From: DATKZH01 sp964505295
GTDB taxonomy: Bacteria; Planctomycetota; Planctomycetia; Pirellulales; Thermoguttaceae
Reading direction: 5' to 3'
Assembly: GCA_964505295.1 (NCBI GenBank)
Contig: CAZDHR010000011.1
Location: forward strand, 1 to 41,757
DNA: 41,757 nt
The notes under the pieces are model-generated. The model saw nothing but the letters and a program-made list of their open reading frames with translations. It was not told the DNA's origin and ran no database searches. Position 1 is the first letter of the stretch; the number at the start of each line of letters is the position of its first letter. Positions 18,101-24,737 of this stretch are shown piece by piece. The position numbers were made by a program, and so were the translations under genes.

Positions 18101-19216
18101 GCCGTACCGGTCTCCATCAAGCCGGCGGCCCCGCGGTACGTCCCCTCGCCCGACTTGACCCTTTCGCCGATGTATGGAGGTGGCGGGCTCGTGATGTCCG
18201 CCTTCACGTGGCACCTGAGCGTGGTCAACGCGGGGCGGCCCCGCCAGGACGATGACGACCAGAGAACCGCGGTCCGGGACGGCGTCGAGTACAGCGCCGC
18301 TTCCTGGACCGACACGAAGATGGACCGATCCGAGTGGGTCCTCACCGATGAGGACAACCGGCCGACCATCCAGTTCCAGTTCGGCACCGAAGGCGGCATC
18401 CCCCTGACCGGCGATTGGGACGGCGATGGGGTGACCGAAGTGGCCGTCTTCCTCGACGGCATCTGGTTCATCGACCTGAACGGCAACGGCGTCTGGGACG
18501 AGGGCGACCTGTGGATCAAGCTCGGCGCCGAGGGCGACCTGCCCGTCGCCGGCGACTGGGACGGCGACGGCAAGACCGACGTCGGCATCTTCGGCCCGGC
18601 CTGGAAGGGCGACCCCCGGGCCATCGCGGCCGAGCCGGGGCTCCCCGACGCCGATAACCAGCAACTTGGCCGCCCCAAGAACCTCCCGCCCGAGCCCCAC
18701 GAAGCCACCGTCGGCTTCCGCACCATGCGACGCACCGTTCAAGGCGAGCTCCGCGCCGACTTGATCGATCACGTCTTCCAGTACGGCTCGGCCGGCGACG
18801 TCCCCATCGCCGGCGACTGGAACGGCGACGGCGTGAGCAACATCGGGCTGTTCCGCGCGGGCACGTGGTTCCTCGACGCCGACGGCAACGGCGAGTGGAG
18901 CCTCGACGACGTCTACATCGAAGACTTCGGCGCCCCGGGCGATACGCCCGTCGTCGGCGACTTCAACGGCGACGGCGTCGACGACCTCGGCGTCTACGGG
19001 TCCGGCGTCTGGCACCTCGACACCGACGGCGATCGCGCGCTGACCGCCTCCGACAAGGTCTTCGAGCTGGGCACCGCGTCCGACAAGCCGATCGTCGGCG
19101 ACTTCAACGGCGACGGCGTCGACCAGATCGGCATCTACCGCGAGGCCGCCGCCCCGCCCGACCAGCAAGCCGTCCGTTCCATCGCAGACCCCACCGGCGA
19201 CGTGGCCGGCAACTAG
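15113..19216 (+). CDS. Giant LEPR-XLL surface protein with SdrD-B-like repeats and FG-GAP-like C-terminus
   Basis: GTG 15113 follows GGAGG at 6 nt. The 1367-residue protein starts with a basic region and the LEPR-XLL-type export motif VEPRQLLSAAP (residues 40-50). Residues 51-240 form a beta-rich domain. Six SdrD-B-like (Cna-B/transthyretin-type) repeats start near residues 246, 367, 486, 598, 711 and 822, each with a Gly-x-Val entry strand, an Asp/Asn-rich Ca-site-like loop (for example YVDENQNGVRNAGEAPIAGV), GxYxFxxLxPGxYxVxE, and a conserved DGxDxxGSxGGT tail. Repeats 3 and 5 share a variant loop (GNCTYDSGD and GDCIPDSGE). A Pro-rich hinge (about 980-1000) precedes FG-GAP/VCBS-like units (about 1085-1345) such as PVAGDWDGDGKTDVGIF and PIVGDFNGDGVDQIGIY. 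An adhesin or S-layer-associated role is inferred. No anchor or sortase signal was seen at the C-terminus. Confidence 0.88.
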   Translation: MGWFGKTFKRHRRGRRPSSSSRVSAPAPRRRSRICRFEEVEPRQLLSAAPIEVGAVYFEEATSQDETGDVIEITWTGGAPGTQLTELTIDTDKFGDGLTIGDVFFDTESGGDGVFGSFGLSIDQAGGIDSVQATLVDGGSTLRITFTGFDPGEKLCLSVDVDEKGYTSASAVAEGNEFEGSILSATFTAPHYYEATGSDIFLDYYDGNLSGTGLDLPPDDYMPPSDEPRPVHTAGAVFSLEQTPLPIRIAGTVFEDLDLDNQQDAGEPGLDGVTLELYQWEDGAYAATGQTTATDAQGDYRFDGLLPGTYQVVELQPEPYLSVGASAGTVDGETRGTVVSPNVIGQIELLGGDDSVDNDFAETQPVTLSGHVYHDADNDGVMDSGEAGIADVLVRVTDRSSPSGPSSSLDAIEVLTDSDGYWEVTGLYPGEFWVEEVQPDGYVDGLDAAGSAGGTAHNPGDRIDGFELAGGQSGRNYDFGELLPSSISGRVIADANGNCTYDSGDSLLANVTVYLLGASGKRIAGTTTDAQGEYAFTDLAPGVYGVEEIQPEDYYDGSDHVGSEGGTLAPPDSIVAVTLVSGTDAIRYDFCELEPASLSGFVYVDENQNGVRNAGEAPIAGVELELLDKHGTPTGITTTTDASGFYRFDDLQPQTTYGVAEVQPGGYYDGLDAAGTAGGTAENPGDKITGALLAAGVEAEQYNFGELRPASISGRVHAELNGDCIPDSGEPLLAGVTIYLLDMYGNQIDVTTTDENGQYIFRNLEPGTYGVEEVQPSGYFDGRDHVGSAGGTLDGNDRIIGAKLISGTDAVDYNFCELVPASISGYVFQDGATIEVGPFSETPDPADVRDGVRTPDDTPIAGVVLRLGDATGQPILDADGQPRIAVTNARGFYQFTNLEPGYYTIFEVHPDGYVDAIDTPGSVGGTAVNPHETVNPTILGQLTVDPNDDAIIGIRLAAGDRAVSYNFSEVVVVELPYITPPPPTPDPTPEPTPAVPAVPVSIKPAAPRYVPSPDLTLSPMYGGGGLVMSAFTWHLSVVNAGRPRQDDDDQRTAVRDGVEYSAASWTDTKMDRSEWVLTDEDNRPTIQFQFGTEGGIPLTGDWDGDGVTEVAVFLDGIWFIDLNGNGVWDEGDLWIKLGAEGDLPVAGDWDGDGKTDVGIFGPAWKGDPRAIAAEPGLPDADNQQLGRPKNLPPEPHEATVGFRTMRRTVQGELRADLIDHVFQYGSAGDVPIAGDWNGDGVSNIGLFRAGTWFLDADGNGEWSLDDVYIEDFGAPGDTPVVGDFNGDGVDDLGVYGSGVWHLDTDGDRALTASDKVFELGTASDKPIVGDFNGDGVDQIGIYREAAAPPDQQAVRSIADPTGDVAGN

Positions 19217-19365
19217 CGAAGCTCCGCCTCGCCAAGCTCACCCCGCAGCATCGCGATGAGTGCCGGGCGCGGCCCCGGCTCGGTGGGAAGCTCCACCCCG
19301 ACGACGGACAAAGCGTCTCGGACTCGCTGGGGCTCCGGATGCTCGGCGCGCAGGCTCACCAGCAC
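19213..19365 (-). pseudogene. C-terminal fragment of a VOC/glyoxalase-like protein
   Basis: The last 50 codons of the minus-strand frame read LVSLRAEHPEPQRVRDALSV then GPRPALIAMLRGELGEAELR and stop at 19213. This closely resembles the end of glyoxalase-like VOC proteins (a HPxPxxVxxAL helix, then a final GEVELR-like strand). Upstream the frame dissolves into the antisense of an oxidoreductase fragment, so at least 120 residues are missing. Its stop codon shares CTAG (19213-19216) with the stop of the convergent giant surface protein. Confidence 0.5.
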
Positions 19366-19399
19366 GGGTCCCGGCGCCGCGGTCGCAGCCGGATGTGGG

Positions 19400-19920
19400 C
19401 TGGCCCCCCAGTCGATGAAGGAGATGTTCGACGCGGCCGAGCGGCACGGGCGTCTGCTGGTCGAGGCGTTCATGTACCGCTGCCACCCGGCCGTCGAGGA
19501 GCTGATCCAAACGGTTCGCCGCGGCGCAATCGGCCAACTGAAGCTGATCCGCACCCACTTCACCTTCAACCGACCCGAGCCGGCCGACGACATCCGCTAC
19601 CAGCCCGGCCTGGCCGGCGGATCGCTGATGGACATCGGCTGCTACTGCGTCAACCTCGCCCGGGCGCTGGCCGGGACGGAGCCGACGGCGATGCACGCGG
19701 TGATACGCCCTGGTTCAGCGACGGCACGTTCACGCGGGTCCGAGGCGACGATCGCGAGACGATCCGCGCCGAAGCCTCGAAGGCCCCCTACGCCCTCGAG
19801 GCCGAGGCGTTCGCCGCCGCCGCGTACGGCGAGGCCAAGCCCTGGATCTCCCAGGCCGATACGCTGGGCAACGTCCGCGTGCTGGCCGAGCTGCGACGAC
19901 AGGTCGGCCTGCCCTTCTGA
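19400..19920 (+). pseudogene. Gfo/Idh/MocA oxidoreductase remnant
   Basis: Two pieces in different frames are visible. Piece 1 (about 19412-19700) reads MKEMFDAAERHGRLLVEAFM, then IGQLKLIRTHFTFNRPEPAD and GGSLMDIGCYCVNLARALAG, the central part of the family. Piece 2 (about 19703-19920) reads DTPWFSDGTFTRVRGDDRET, then YALEAEAFAAAAYGEAKPWI and LGNVRVLAELRRQVGLPF, its C-terminus. The N-terminal NAD-binding GxGxxG fold (about 120 residues) is gone, and roughly 60-70 residues are lost at the internal junction with a frame change. The intact family is NAD(P)-dependent sugar or inositol dehydrogenases. It cannot make a functional enzyme as sequenced. Confidence 0.7.
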
Positions 19921-20008
19921 CCGACGGTCGCCGTCGGTACCCTTCCGTCCCATCCATTCATACGATCCATCCATTCCCGACCCGTTCACGGAGAACCGCG
20001 AGCCGATC

Positions 20009-21352
20009 ATGAGCGATGCTTCCGCCAACGCCCCGTTCGAGCGCCCCAACGTCCTCTGGATCTGTACCGACCAGCAGCGCTACGACACGATCCGGGCGCT
20101 GGGCAACGGCCGGATCAACACCCCGAACCTCGACCGGCTTGTGGAAGACGGCGTCACGCTCACCCGTGCGTTCTCCCAGAGCCCGGTCTGCACGCCCAGC
20201 CGCGCGGCGTTTCTCACCGGGCGCTACCCGCGGACGACCGGCTGCCGGCAGAACGGCCAGGCGATCCCGGCTCGCGAGCGATTGATCACGCGGACGCTGG
20301 CCGACGTGGGGTACACCTGCGGGCTGTCGGGGAAGCTGCACCTGTCGTCGTGTGCCGGCGGTCGCGTCGAGCAGCGGATCGACGACGGCTACGCGGAGTT
20401 CCACTGGTCGCACCACCCGCAGCCCGACTGGCCGGAGAATGCCTACACCCAGTGGCTCGCGTCGCGGGGCCGGTCGTGGGACGATCTGACCACGGGGCCG
20501 GCGACGCCGTACGTCAAGCACGGCATCCCGGCCGAGTACCACCAGACGACCTGGTGCGCCGAGAGGGCCGTCGAGTTCATCCGCGCGAACCGCGACCGGC
20601 CGTGGCTGTTCAGCCTCAACTGCTTCGACCCGCACCACCCGTTCGATCCGCCGGCCGACTACCTCGCGCGCTACCGACCGGAAGACATGCCGCTCCCCAA
20701 GTTCCGACCGGGCGAGCTGGCCAACAAGCCGGATTACCAGAAGCTCGACCACGAATGGGCCCCCAACGAGCCGGGCTACTTCCACGTGGGCGCGATGACC
20801 GACGACGACCGGCGCCAGGTGACCGCCGCCTACTACGCGATGGTCGAGCTGATCGACGCGCAGGTCGGCCGGATGCTGGGGGCCTTGTACGACGAGGCGG
20901 TCCGCGTGCCGCTGGTGGTTTCCTGGCCGGGTCGCTTTCGGGCCGGGCTCCGGGCCGATGCCCTGGTGGAGTTGGTCGATCTGGCCCCCACGCTGTTGGA
21001 GGCCGCGGGGCTCGACGTGCCCGCGGCGATGCAGGGCCGGTCCTTGTTGCCCATTCTCACGGGCGAGGCCGATCCGTCGTCCCACCGCGACGCGGTCTAC
21101 TCGGAGTATTACAACGCGTGGACCCACAAGCACAGTTACGGCACCATGCTGCGGACCCGGCACGAGAAGATCGTCGTCTATCACGGCATCGACCAGGGCG
21201 AACTCTACGACCTGGACGAGGACCCCGACGAGTTCGACAACCTCTGGGACCGGCCGGACCGCGCGGCGATGAAGATGCGGCTGTTGAAGCAGGCGTTCGA
21301 CGCGAGCGTCCACACGATGGACCCGATGCCGCCGCGCTTGGGGGCGTTCTAG
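20009..21352 (+). CDS. Sulfatase (alkaline phosphatase superfamily) with internal in-frame deletion
   Basis: ATG 20009 begins MSDASANAPFERPNVLWICT. The formylglycine signature is Cys61 in CTPSRAAFLTGRYPRTTG, and the N-terminal metal site is TDQQRYDT. KLHLSS, DPHHPFDPPADY and the family C-terminal end are present. At about residue 290 the chain passes directly from IDAQVGRMLGAL to YDEAVRVPLVVSWPGRF. Intact relatives have about 35-40 residues between these, carrying the SDHG metal-ligand segment. The 447-residue product therefore lacks two active-site ligands and is probably inactive if the sequence is correct. It follows the Gfo/Idh/MocA remnant, a common planctomycete pairing for sulfated-polysaccharide use. 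The ribosome-binding site is GGAGAA, about 12 nt upstream. Confidence 0.8.
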   Translation: MSDASANAPFERPNVLWICTDQQRYDTIRALGNGRINTPNLDRLVEDGVTLTRAFSQSPVCTPSRAAFLTGRYPRTTGCRQNGQAIPARERLITRTLADVGYTCGLSGKLHLSSCAGGRVEQRIDDGYAEFHWSHHPQPDWPENAYTQWLASRGRSWDDLTTGPATPYVKHGIPAEYHQTTWCAERAVEFIRANRDRPWLFSLNCFDPHHPFDPPADYLARYRPEDMPLPKFRPGELANKPDYQKLDHEWAPNEPGYFHVGAMTDDDRRQVTAAYYAMVELIDAQVGRMLGALYDEAVRVPLVVSWPGRFRAGLRADALVELVDLAPTLLEAAGLDVPAAMQGRSLLPILTGEADPSSHRDAVYSEYYNAWTHKHSYGTMLRTRHEKIVVYHGIDQGELYDLDEDPDEFDNLWDRPDRAAMKMRLLKQAFDASVHTMDPMPPRLGAF

Positions 21353-21383
21353 TTTCGACGGACGGAAACGAGACGAACCCGCA

Positions 21384-21461
21384 GAGCGGCTTGCGGCTTC
21401 GCCTCACCATCGCTACAGTATCTTGCGAAGGCGCGAGATCGGGCGAAGCCGCAAGCGGCTC
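21384..21461. repeat. Inverted repeat with self-palindromic arms
   Basis: Twenty-base arms (21384-21403 and 21442-21461, 19 of 20 matching as reverse complements) flank 38 bp. Each arm contains GCCGC-AA-GCGGC-like symmetry. A related AAGCCGC-GA-GCGGCTT palindrome occurs at 26893-26908. The rest of 21353-21657 shows no gene. Confidence 0.65.
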
Positions 21462-21657
21462 CAAAATGGCTGCGCGCTCGACTCAGGAAACGATCTTCGT
21501 GAGCATGCCGGGAGCCTCCCATGTCCTTTACGCTCTGCCTGAACACGAGCACGATCAAGCCGCAGCCGATGCTGGAGAAGATCCGCCCCCGATCGCGTCA
21601 TGCTCGGCGACGGCCCCGTCGACCTGAACGCTGAGGTCCGGCCGACGGCGAGGACAA

Positions 21658-22734
21658 ATGAGCGAAGGGAGACGTACCGTGGTCTTGGGGCCTCCGTGGC
21701 AGCCAGAGGAACACGATTCGACGCAGACGCCGCCGGCCGGCGAGCTGCTGCGCATCGTGCGCGAGGCCGCGACCCGACTGGTCGACGACCTCGAGCGGGC
21801 CGAAGCGCTGAGCGGCGGTTGGTCGGACGAGCCGCTCGCCGTGGCGCTGGTCGACGCCGCCTTGTCGCCGTGTCTTTCGCGCCTGGCCGAAACGCAGCTC
21901 TGGGGCGAGGCGAATCGGCTCCCTTCGGGCGAACTGTGGAGGATCGCCGGGTCGCTCTTGGAGGTGGGCGTGCTTCAACACGCGGCCCGGTTCAAGCCGC
22001 GGGGCTACGCGGGCGACTTCGAGATGCTCGCCCGGATCTGCGAGGGGTACCGTTGCGAGCATCCGTTGGGGAGGGCGTTCGACACCTTCTTTCTGAGCCA
22101 GGCGGCCCCGCAGGCGGTCCGGTCAAGGACGGAGCAGACGGCCGCGGCGATCGTCGCAGACTGTCTCGGACGCCGGCCGGCCGCGTACCACGTCCTGAGC
22201 GTGGGCTCCGGGCCGGCCCTCGACGTTCGCCGGGCGCTGGCGCTGCTTCCGGAGGACCGGCGATCGGGCGTGCGCGTGACACTCTTGGACCTCGACCCCG
22301 ACGCCCTCGATTTCGCGTGGTCGCAGCTCGATCCGCTTCTACCCGATGGAGCCGACACGGCGCTCCACTCGATCCGCACGAACCTGTTCCGGCTACCGCA
22401 GAAGGCCGACCCGGGAGTCGCCCTCCAGTCGCCCGACTTCCTCGTCTGTACGGGGCTTTTCGACTACCTGGAGGACGAACCGGCCGCGACCATGCTCCGC
22501 TGGTTCTGGGAGCAGCTTGCCCCGGGCGGGTCGCTTTTGGTCGGCAACTTCGCCCCGCACAACCCGACCCGCGCCTACATGGAGTGGATTGGGAACTGGT
22601 ATCTGATCTATCGGACCGTCGAAGAGATGCACGAGCTGGCCGCCCGAGCGGGCATCCCGGCCGATCAGGTGACCATCGGGTGCGAACGGTTGGGAGTGGA
22701 TCTCTTCCTGGCCGGAAGGAAACGTGGGGTTTGA
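21658..22734 (+). CDS. Class I SAM-dependent methyltransferase
   Basis: ATG 21658 follows GAGG at 8 nt; the product has 358 residues. The N-terminal half is helical (residues 20-170), with RFKPRGYAGDFEMLARICEG and LGRAFDTFFLSQAAPQAVRS, a signature I associate with methyltransferases annotated as 3-hydroxypalmitate methyl ester (PhcB-like) or cyclic-nucleotide-linked enzymes. The SAM motif I is VLSVGSGPALDVR (179-191), followed by LLDLDPDALDFA and VCTGLFDYLEDE. The small-molecule methyl acceptor is unknown, and the PhcB link is from memory. No synthase or sensor gene is adjacent. Confidence 0.75.
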   Translation: MSEGRRTVVLGPPWQPEEHDSTQTPPAGELLRIVREAATRLVDDLERAEALSGGWSDEPLAVALVDAALSPCLSRLAETQLWGEANRLPSGELWRIAGSLLEVGVLQHAARFKPRGYAGDFEMLARICEGYRCEHPLGRAFDTFFLSQAAPQAVRSRTEQTAAAIVADCLGRRPAAYHVLSVGSGPALDVRRALALLPEDRRSGVRVTLLDLDPDALDFAWSQLDPLLPDGADTALHSIRTNLFRLPQKADPGVALQSPDFLVCTGLFDYLEDEPAATMLRWFWEQLAPGGSLLVGNFAPHNPTRAYMEWIGNWYLIYRTVEEMHELAARAGIPADQVTIGCERLGVDLFLAGRKRGV

Positions 22735-22803
22735 AACGGGAGGGCGTAGGGTGGGTCGAGGCACGAGACCCACGCGCGATGGTGGCGAGTGCCTGCGACT
22801 CGC

Positions 22804-22855
22804 GGACGCGAAGCGTCCGGCCCGTGCGTTCCCACGCGAAGCGTGGGAACGATGA
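22804..22855 (+). repeat. 52-nt two-hairpin element, copy B
   Basis: Small hairpin GGACGC-GAA-GCGTCC, 9-nt spacer ending GTGC, large hairpin with arms GTTCCCACGC and GCGTGGGAAC around GAA, tail GATGA. It has the same 52-nt plan as copies A and C. Its last four bases overlap the first codon of the fragment at 22852. Confidence 0.85.
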
Positions 22856-23274
22856 CCCCCTATTCAGGCTACGTGGGCACGGAGGAGGTGAGCCCCGACG
22901 CCGCCCATACGGGCAGGCAGGGCGTCGTGTGCAAGGGGATGAAGCGGGGCGGGCCGAATCAGGCGGTCGAGATCACGCCGGGCCGCTACGCCGCCGTCGC
23001 CTTTGTCCGCGTCCCGCAAGCCCCGAAGGGCAGCGCCACGATCACGCTCGACATGACGCCGCTCGACGAGAACGGCCAGAACCTGCCGGGGGCCATCTCC
23101 ACGACCATGCGCGCCGCGGCGTGTGACTGGACGCGGCTGGCGGTGGCCGGCGACCTCCCGGCGCAGATCGGCGGCAAGCCGGCGAAGAGCGTTCGGCTGA
23201 TCGTGATCGTCGACGGGTTCGCGCCGGACGAGGAGGTGCACCTCGACGACGTGGCGATGTTCCGGATCGAGTAG
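22852..23274 (+). pseudogene. C-terminal fragment of a secreted beta-sandwich protein
   Basis: From PYSGYVGTEEVSPDAAHTGR to DEEVHLDDVAMFRIE the 140 codons read as a typical C-terminal carbohydrate-binding-like beta-sandwich domain of planctomycete glycoside hydrolases or related secreted proteins (VEITPGRYAAVAFVRVPQAP, LIVIVDGFAPDEEVHLDDVA). The recognisable homology starts right after the end of repeat copy B. There is no signal peptide, no catalytic domain and no ribosome-binding site, and the only start (ATG 22852) lies in the repeat tail. I read it as a gene truncated at its 5' side at the repeat. Confidence 0.6.
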
Positions 23275-23306
23275 TCACACGTGCGGTGCACGGAGCCCGT
23301 CCCTGG

Positions 23307-24083
23307 TCACCGTGGCCGATACAGCTCGACGCTCGTCTCGCTCAGGTACCCGATCTTCACTTTCTCCCGCAGGTCCTTGGCCGCCTGCGACCAACTGGCG
23401 GGCGAGGGGCCGAACTCCTCGGTCATCGCCTCGACGTGCCCGTCCAGGAAGCTCACGTTGGCGACGTCTCCGTGGTGGCGGAAGTGCGTGCCGGGCTCGG
23501 CGTAGGAATCGTCGGGGCCCGAGATGTACCAGTTCTCCGTGGCGATGACGTCCGGCTGGGCCGAAAACGTGTCGATCCGCGCGGCGTCGCAGAAGACCGC
23601 GGTCCTGCTGGTGGCTGGGAAATAGGCGAGGTTGCGGACGTGCATGACCGGCGGCCAGGTCGACCAGTCCTGACTACCCAGGTTCAAATTGTACGCGTAC
23701 CCTCCCGTCGCCCCGTCGTAGAGGGCCACGATCTCGTCCGTCCTTTCCGGGCATTGGTAAACGGCCGTGTTCCTCTCGATGTAGGGCACGATCAGGCCCT
23801 TCTGCGGGTCGACCGCGTTGGTGGCGTAGTCGACTTCGCCGAACCACGTCACCTGCGGGTCTCCCCAATTAGCGGGAATATAAGCGGGCGGCAGCACCTT
23901 GTGCGTGTCGTGATAGAGCAGAACGGCCAGCGTGTTCTGCTTGAGATGGTTGGAGCACTGGGCCCTTCGGGCGGCGGCCCGGGCGGCCTGCACCGCCGGC
24001 AACAACAGGGCGATCAGGATCCCGATGATCGCGATCACGACCAACAGCTCGACGAGAGTAAACGCGCGTCGTCCGGCCGACAT
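23307..24083 (-). CDS. DUF1559 prepilin-like secreted protein under cobalamin riboswitch control
   Basis: ATG 24083 is preceded by AAGGAG at 7 nt and begins the type IV prepilin signature GRRAFTLVELLVVIAIIGIL, with Glu5 after the cleavage site. The 258-residue product then has the DUF1559 body (QAARAAARRAQCSNHLKQN, LLYHDTHKVLPPAYIPANWG) and ends with the H-x9-DG-like motif HHGDVANVSFLDGHVEAM. Planctomycetes carry many such pseudopilins, thought to be processed by prepilin peptidase and exported by a type II/IV-like machine; the individual roles are mostly unknown. The 5' leader holds one clear and one probable cobalamin riboswitch, which points to a role tied to vitamin B12. No B12 gene is adjacent and the gene appears monocistronic. 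Cys residues are at SSS-free positions only in QCSNH, QCPER and FCDAA. Confidence 0.92.
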   Translation of the reverse strand: MSAGRRAFTLVELLVVIAIIGILIALLLPAVQAARAAARRAQCSNHLKQNTLAVLLYHDTHKVLPPAYIPANWGDPQVTWFGEVDYATNAVDPQKGLIVPYIERNTAVYQCPERTDEIVALYDGATGGYAYNLNLGSQDWSTWPPVMHVRNLAYFPATSRTAVFCDAARIDTFSAQPDVIATENWYISGPDDSYAEPGTHFRHHGDVANVSFLDGHVEAMTEEFGPSPASWSQAAKDLREKVKIGYLSETSVELYRPR

Positions 24084-24189
24084 GGGCTGGCTCCTTCGGT
24101 TGGGCTTGATCACACGGATCCGCGAGGCGCCAGCCCTCAAGCGCACACCCGCAGATGCCTGGTTACGAGGCAAAAACCTTCACCCGCTC

Positions 24190-24284
24190 TCTCCGATCGC
24201 GGTCTGGCTCAACACCCGAGGTGTTCCGGGGTGTTTTACAGTTGCGGCCCAGCGTAGGGTTCTCACCTACTTCACGACCGGAGA
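24190..24284 (-). ncRNA. Compact cobalamin-like riboswitch (second in tandem)
   Basis: On the minus strand a closing stem (TCTCCGGTCG at 24284-24275 with CGATCGGAGA at 24199-24190, including G-U pairs) encloses hairpin GTAGG/CCTAC around GTGAGAA. The cobalamin-core-like string GGGCCGCAACTGTAA follows, then hairpin AACACC-TCG-GGTGTT, and finally GAGCCAGACC, which resembles a short B12 box. The order and spacing match the core of cobalamin riboswitches (GGTGAGAATCC...CCGCAACTGTAA...GCCAGA), but P2/P3 are lacking. At about 95 nt it is short for the class. It lies about 105 nt upstream of the DUF1559 ATG. A covariance-model search is needed to confirm it. Confidence 0.55.
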
Positions 24285-24438
24285 CTCATCGCTGGATAGA
24301 TCCTTGCACGGCGAAGGAGCGAGGTCGGTCGGCCCGTGGCCACGCAGCGCGGGCTTTTGGTCGACCGGGGCGTTCGTTCTCCGTGCCCAGATCGTGAGGT
24401 CACTGCCGGTCGCCCGTCCCTCGCGAGCGTACCCGGCA

Positions 24439-24642
24439 CTGTGCTGGTAGGTCTGCTGACTTCCGAGCGAGCGAGCCCGGCCTTCTCATCGTCCAACGGC
24501 GTAATCACCTGAAGACGACAATGGCCGGGGAAGAAAGGGGCTCGTCGTTTTCCTCGGTTACAGCGGCGGGGCCGTCCCGGATTCACACCGGCGTTCCCTG
24601 TTCGTCGGCCGCCCAAGCGCGGACGGTCGACCACCAACGCAG
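24439..24642 (-). ncRNA. Cobalamin (B12) riboswitch
   Basis: The minus strand carries the classical core: ACAGGGAACGCCGGTGTGAA, then TCCGGGACGG, CCCCGCCGCTGTAACCG, and near the 3' end the B12 box GAAGTCAGCAGACCTACC (24462-24445). The P1 stem forms between CTGCGTTGGTGG (24642-24631) and CTACCAGCACAG (24450-24439), with one mismatch and two G-U pairs. About 204 nt is normal for the class. These RNAs bind adenosyl- or other cobalamins and usually repress B12 synthesis or uptake genes. It starts about 95 nt after the stop of the membrane protein gene, and the first downstream gene on this strand is the DUF1559 gene. Confidence 0.9.
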
Positions 24643-24737
24643 TTCTTATGAGCAGTCTAGCAACTCGGCCCGAAGACGCAAGCCCCGAGGCACAGCTTTT
24701 CGCCGGGTGATCTTGTAAACACAGATGGGGTAACGGC

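Noticed and set aside
16988..19168. 726-codon minus-strand open frame
   Set aside because: It mirrors the SdrD-B/FG-GAP repeats (Val/Asp/Gly/Arg-rich antisense); the plus strand has a ribosome-binding site and clear domains.
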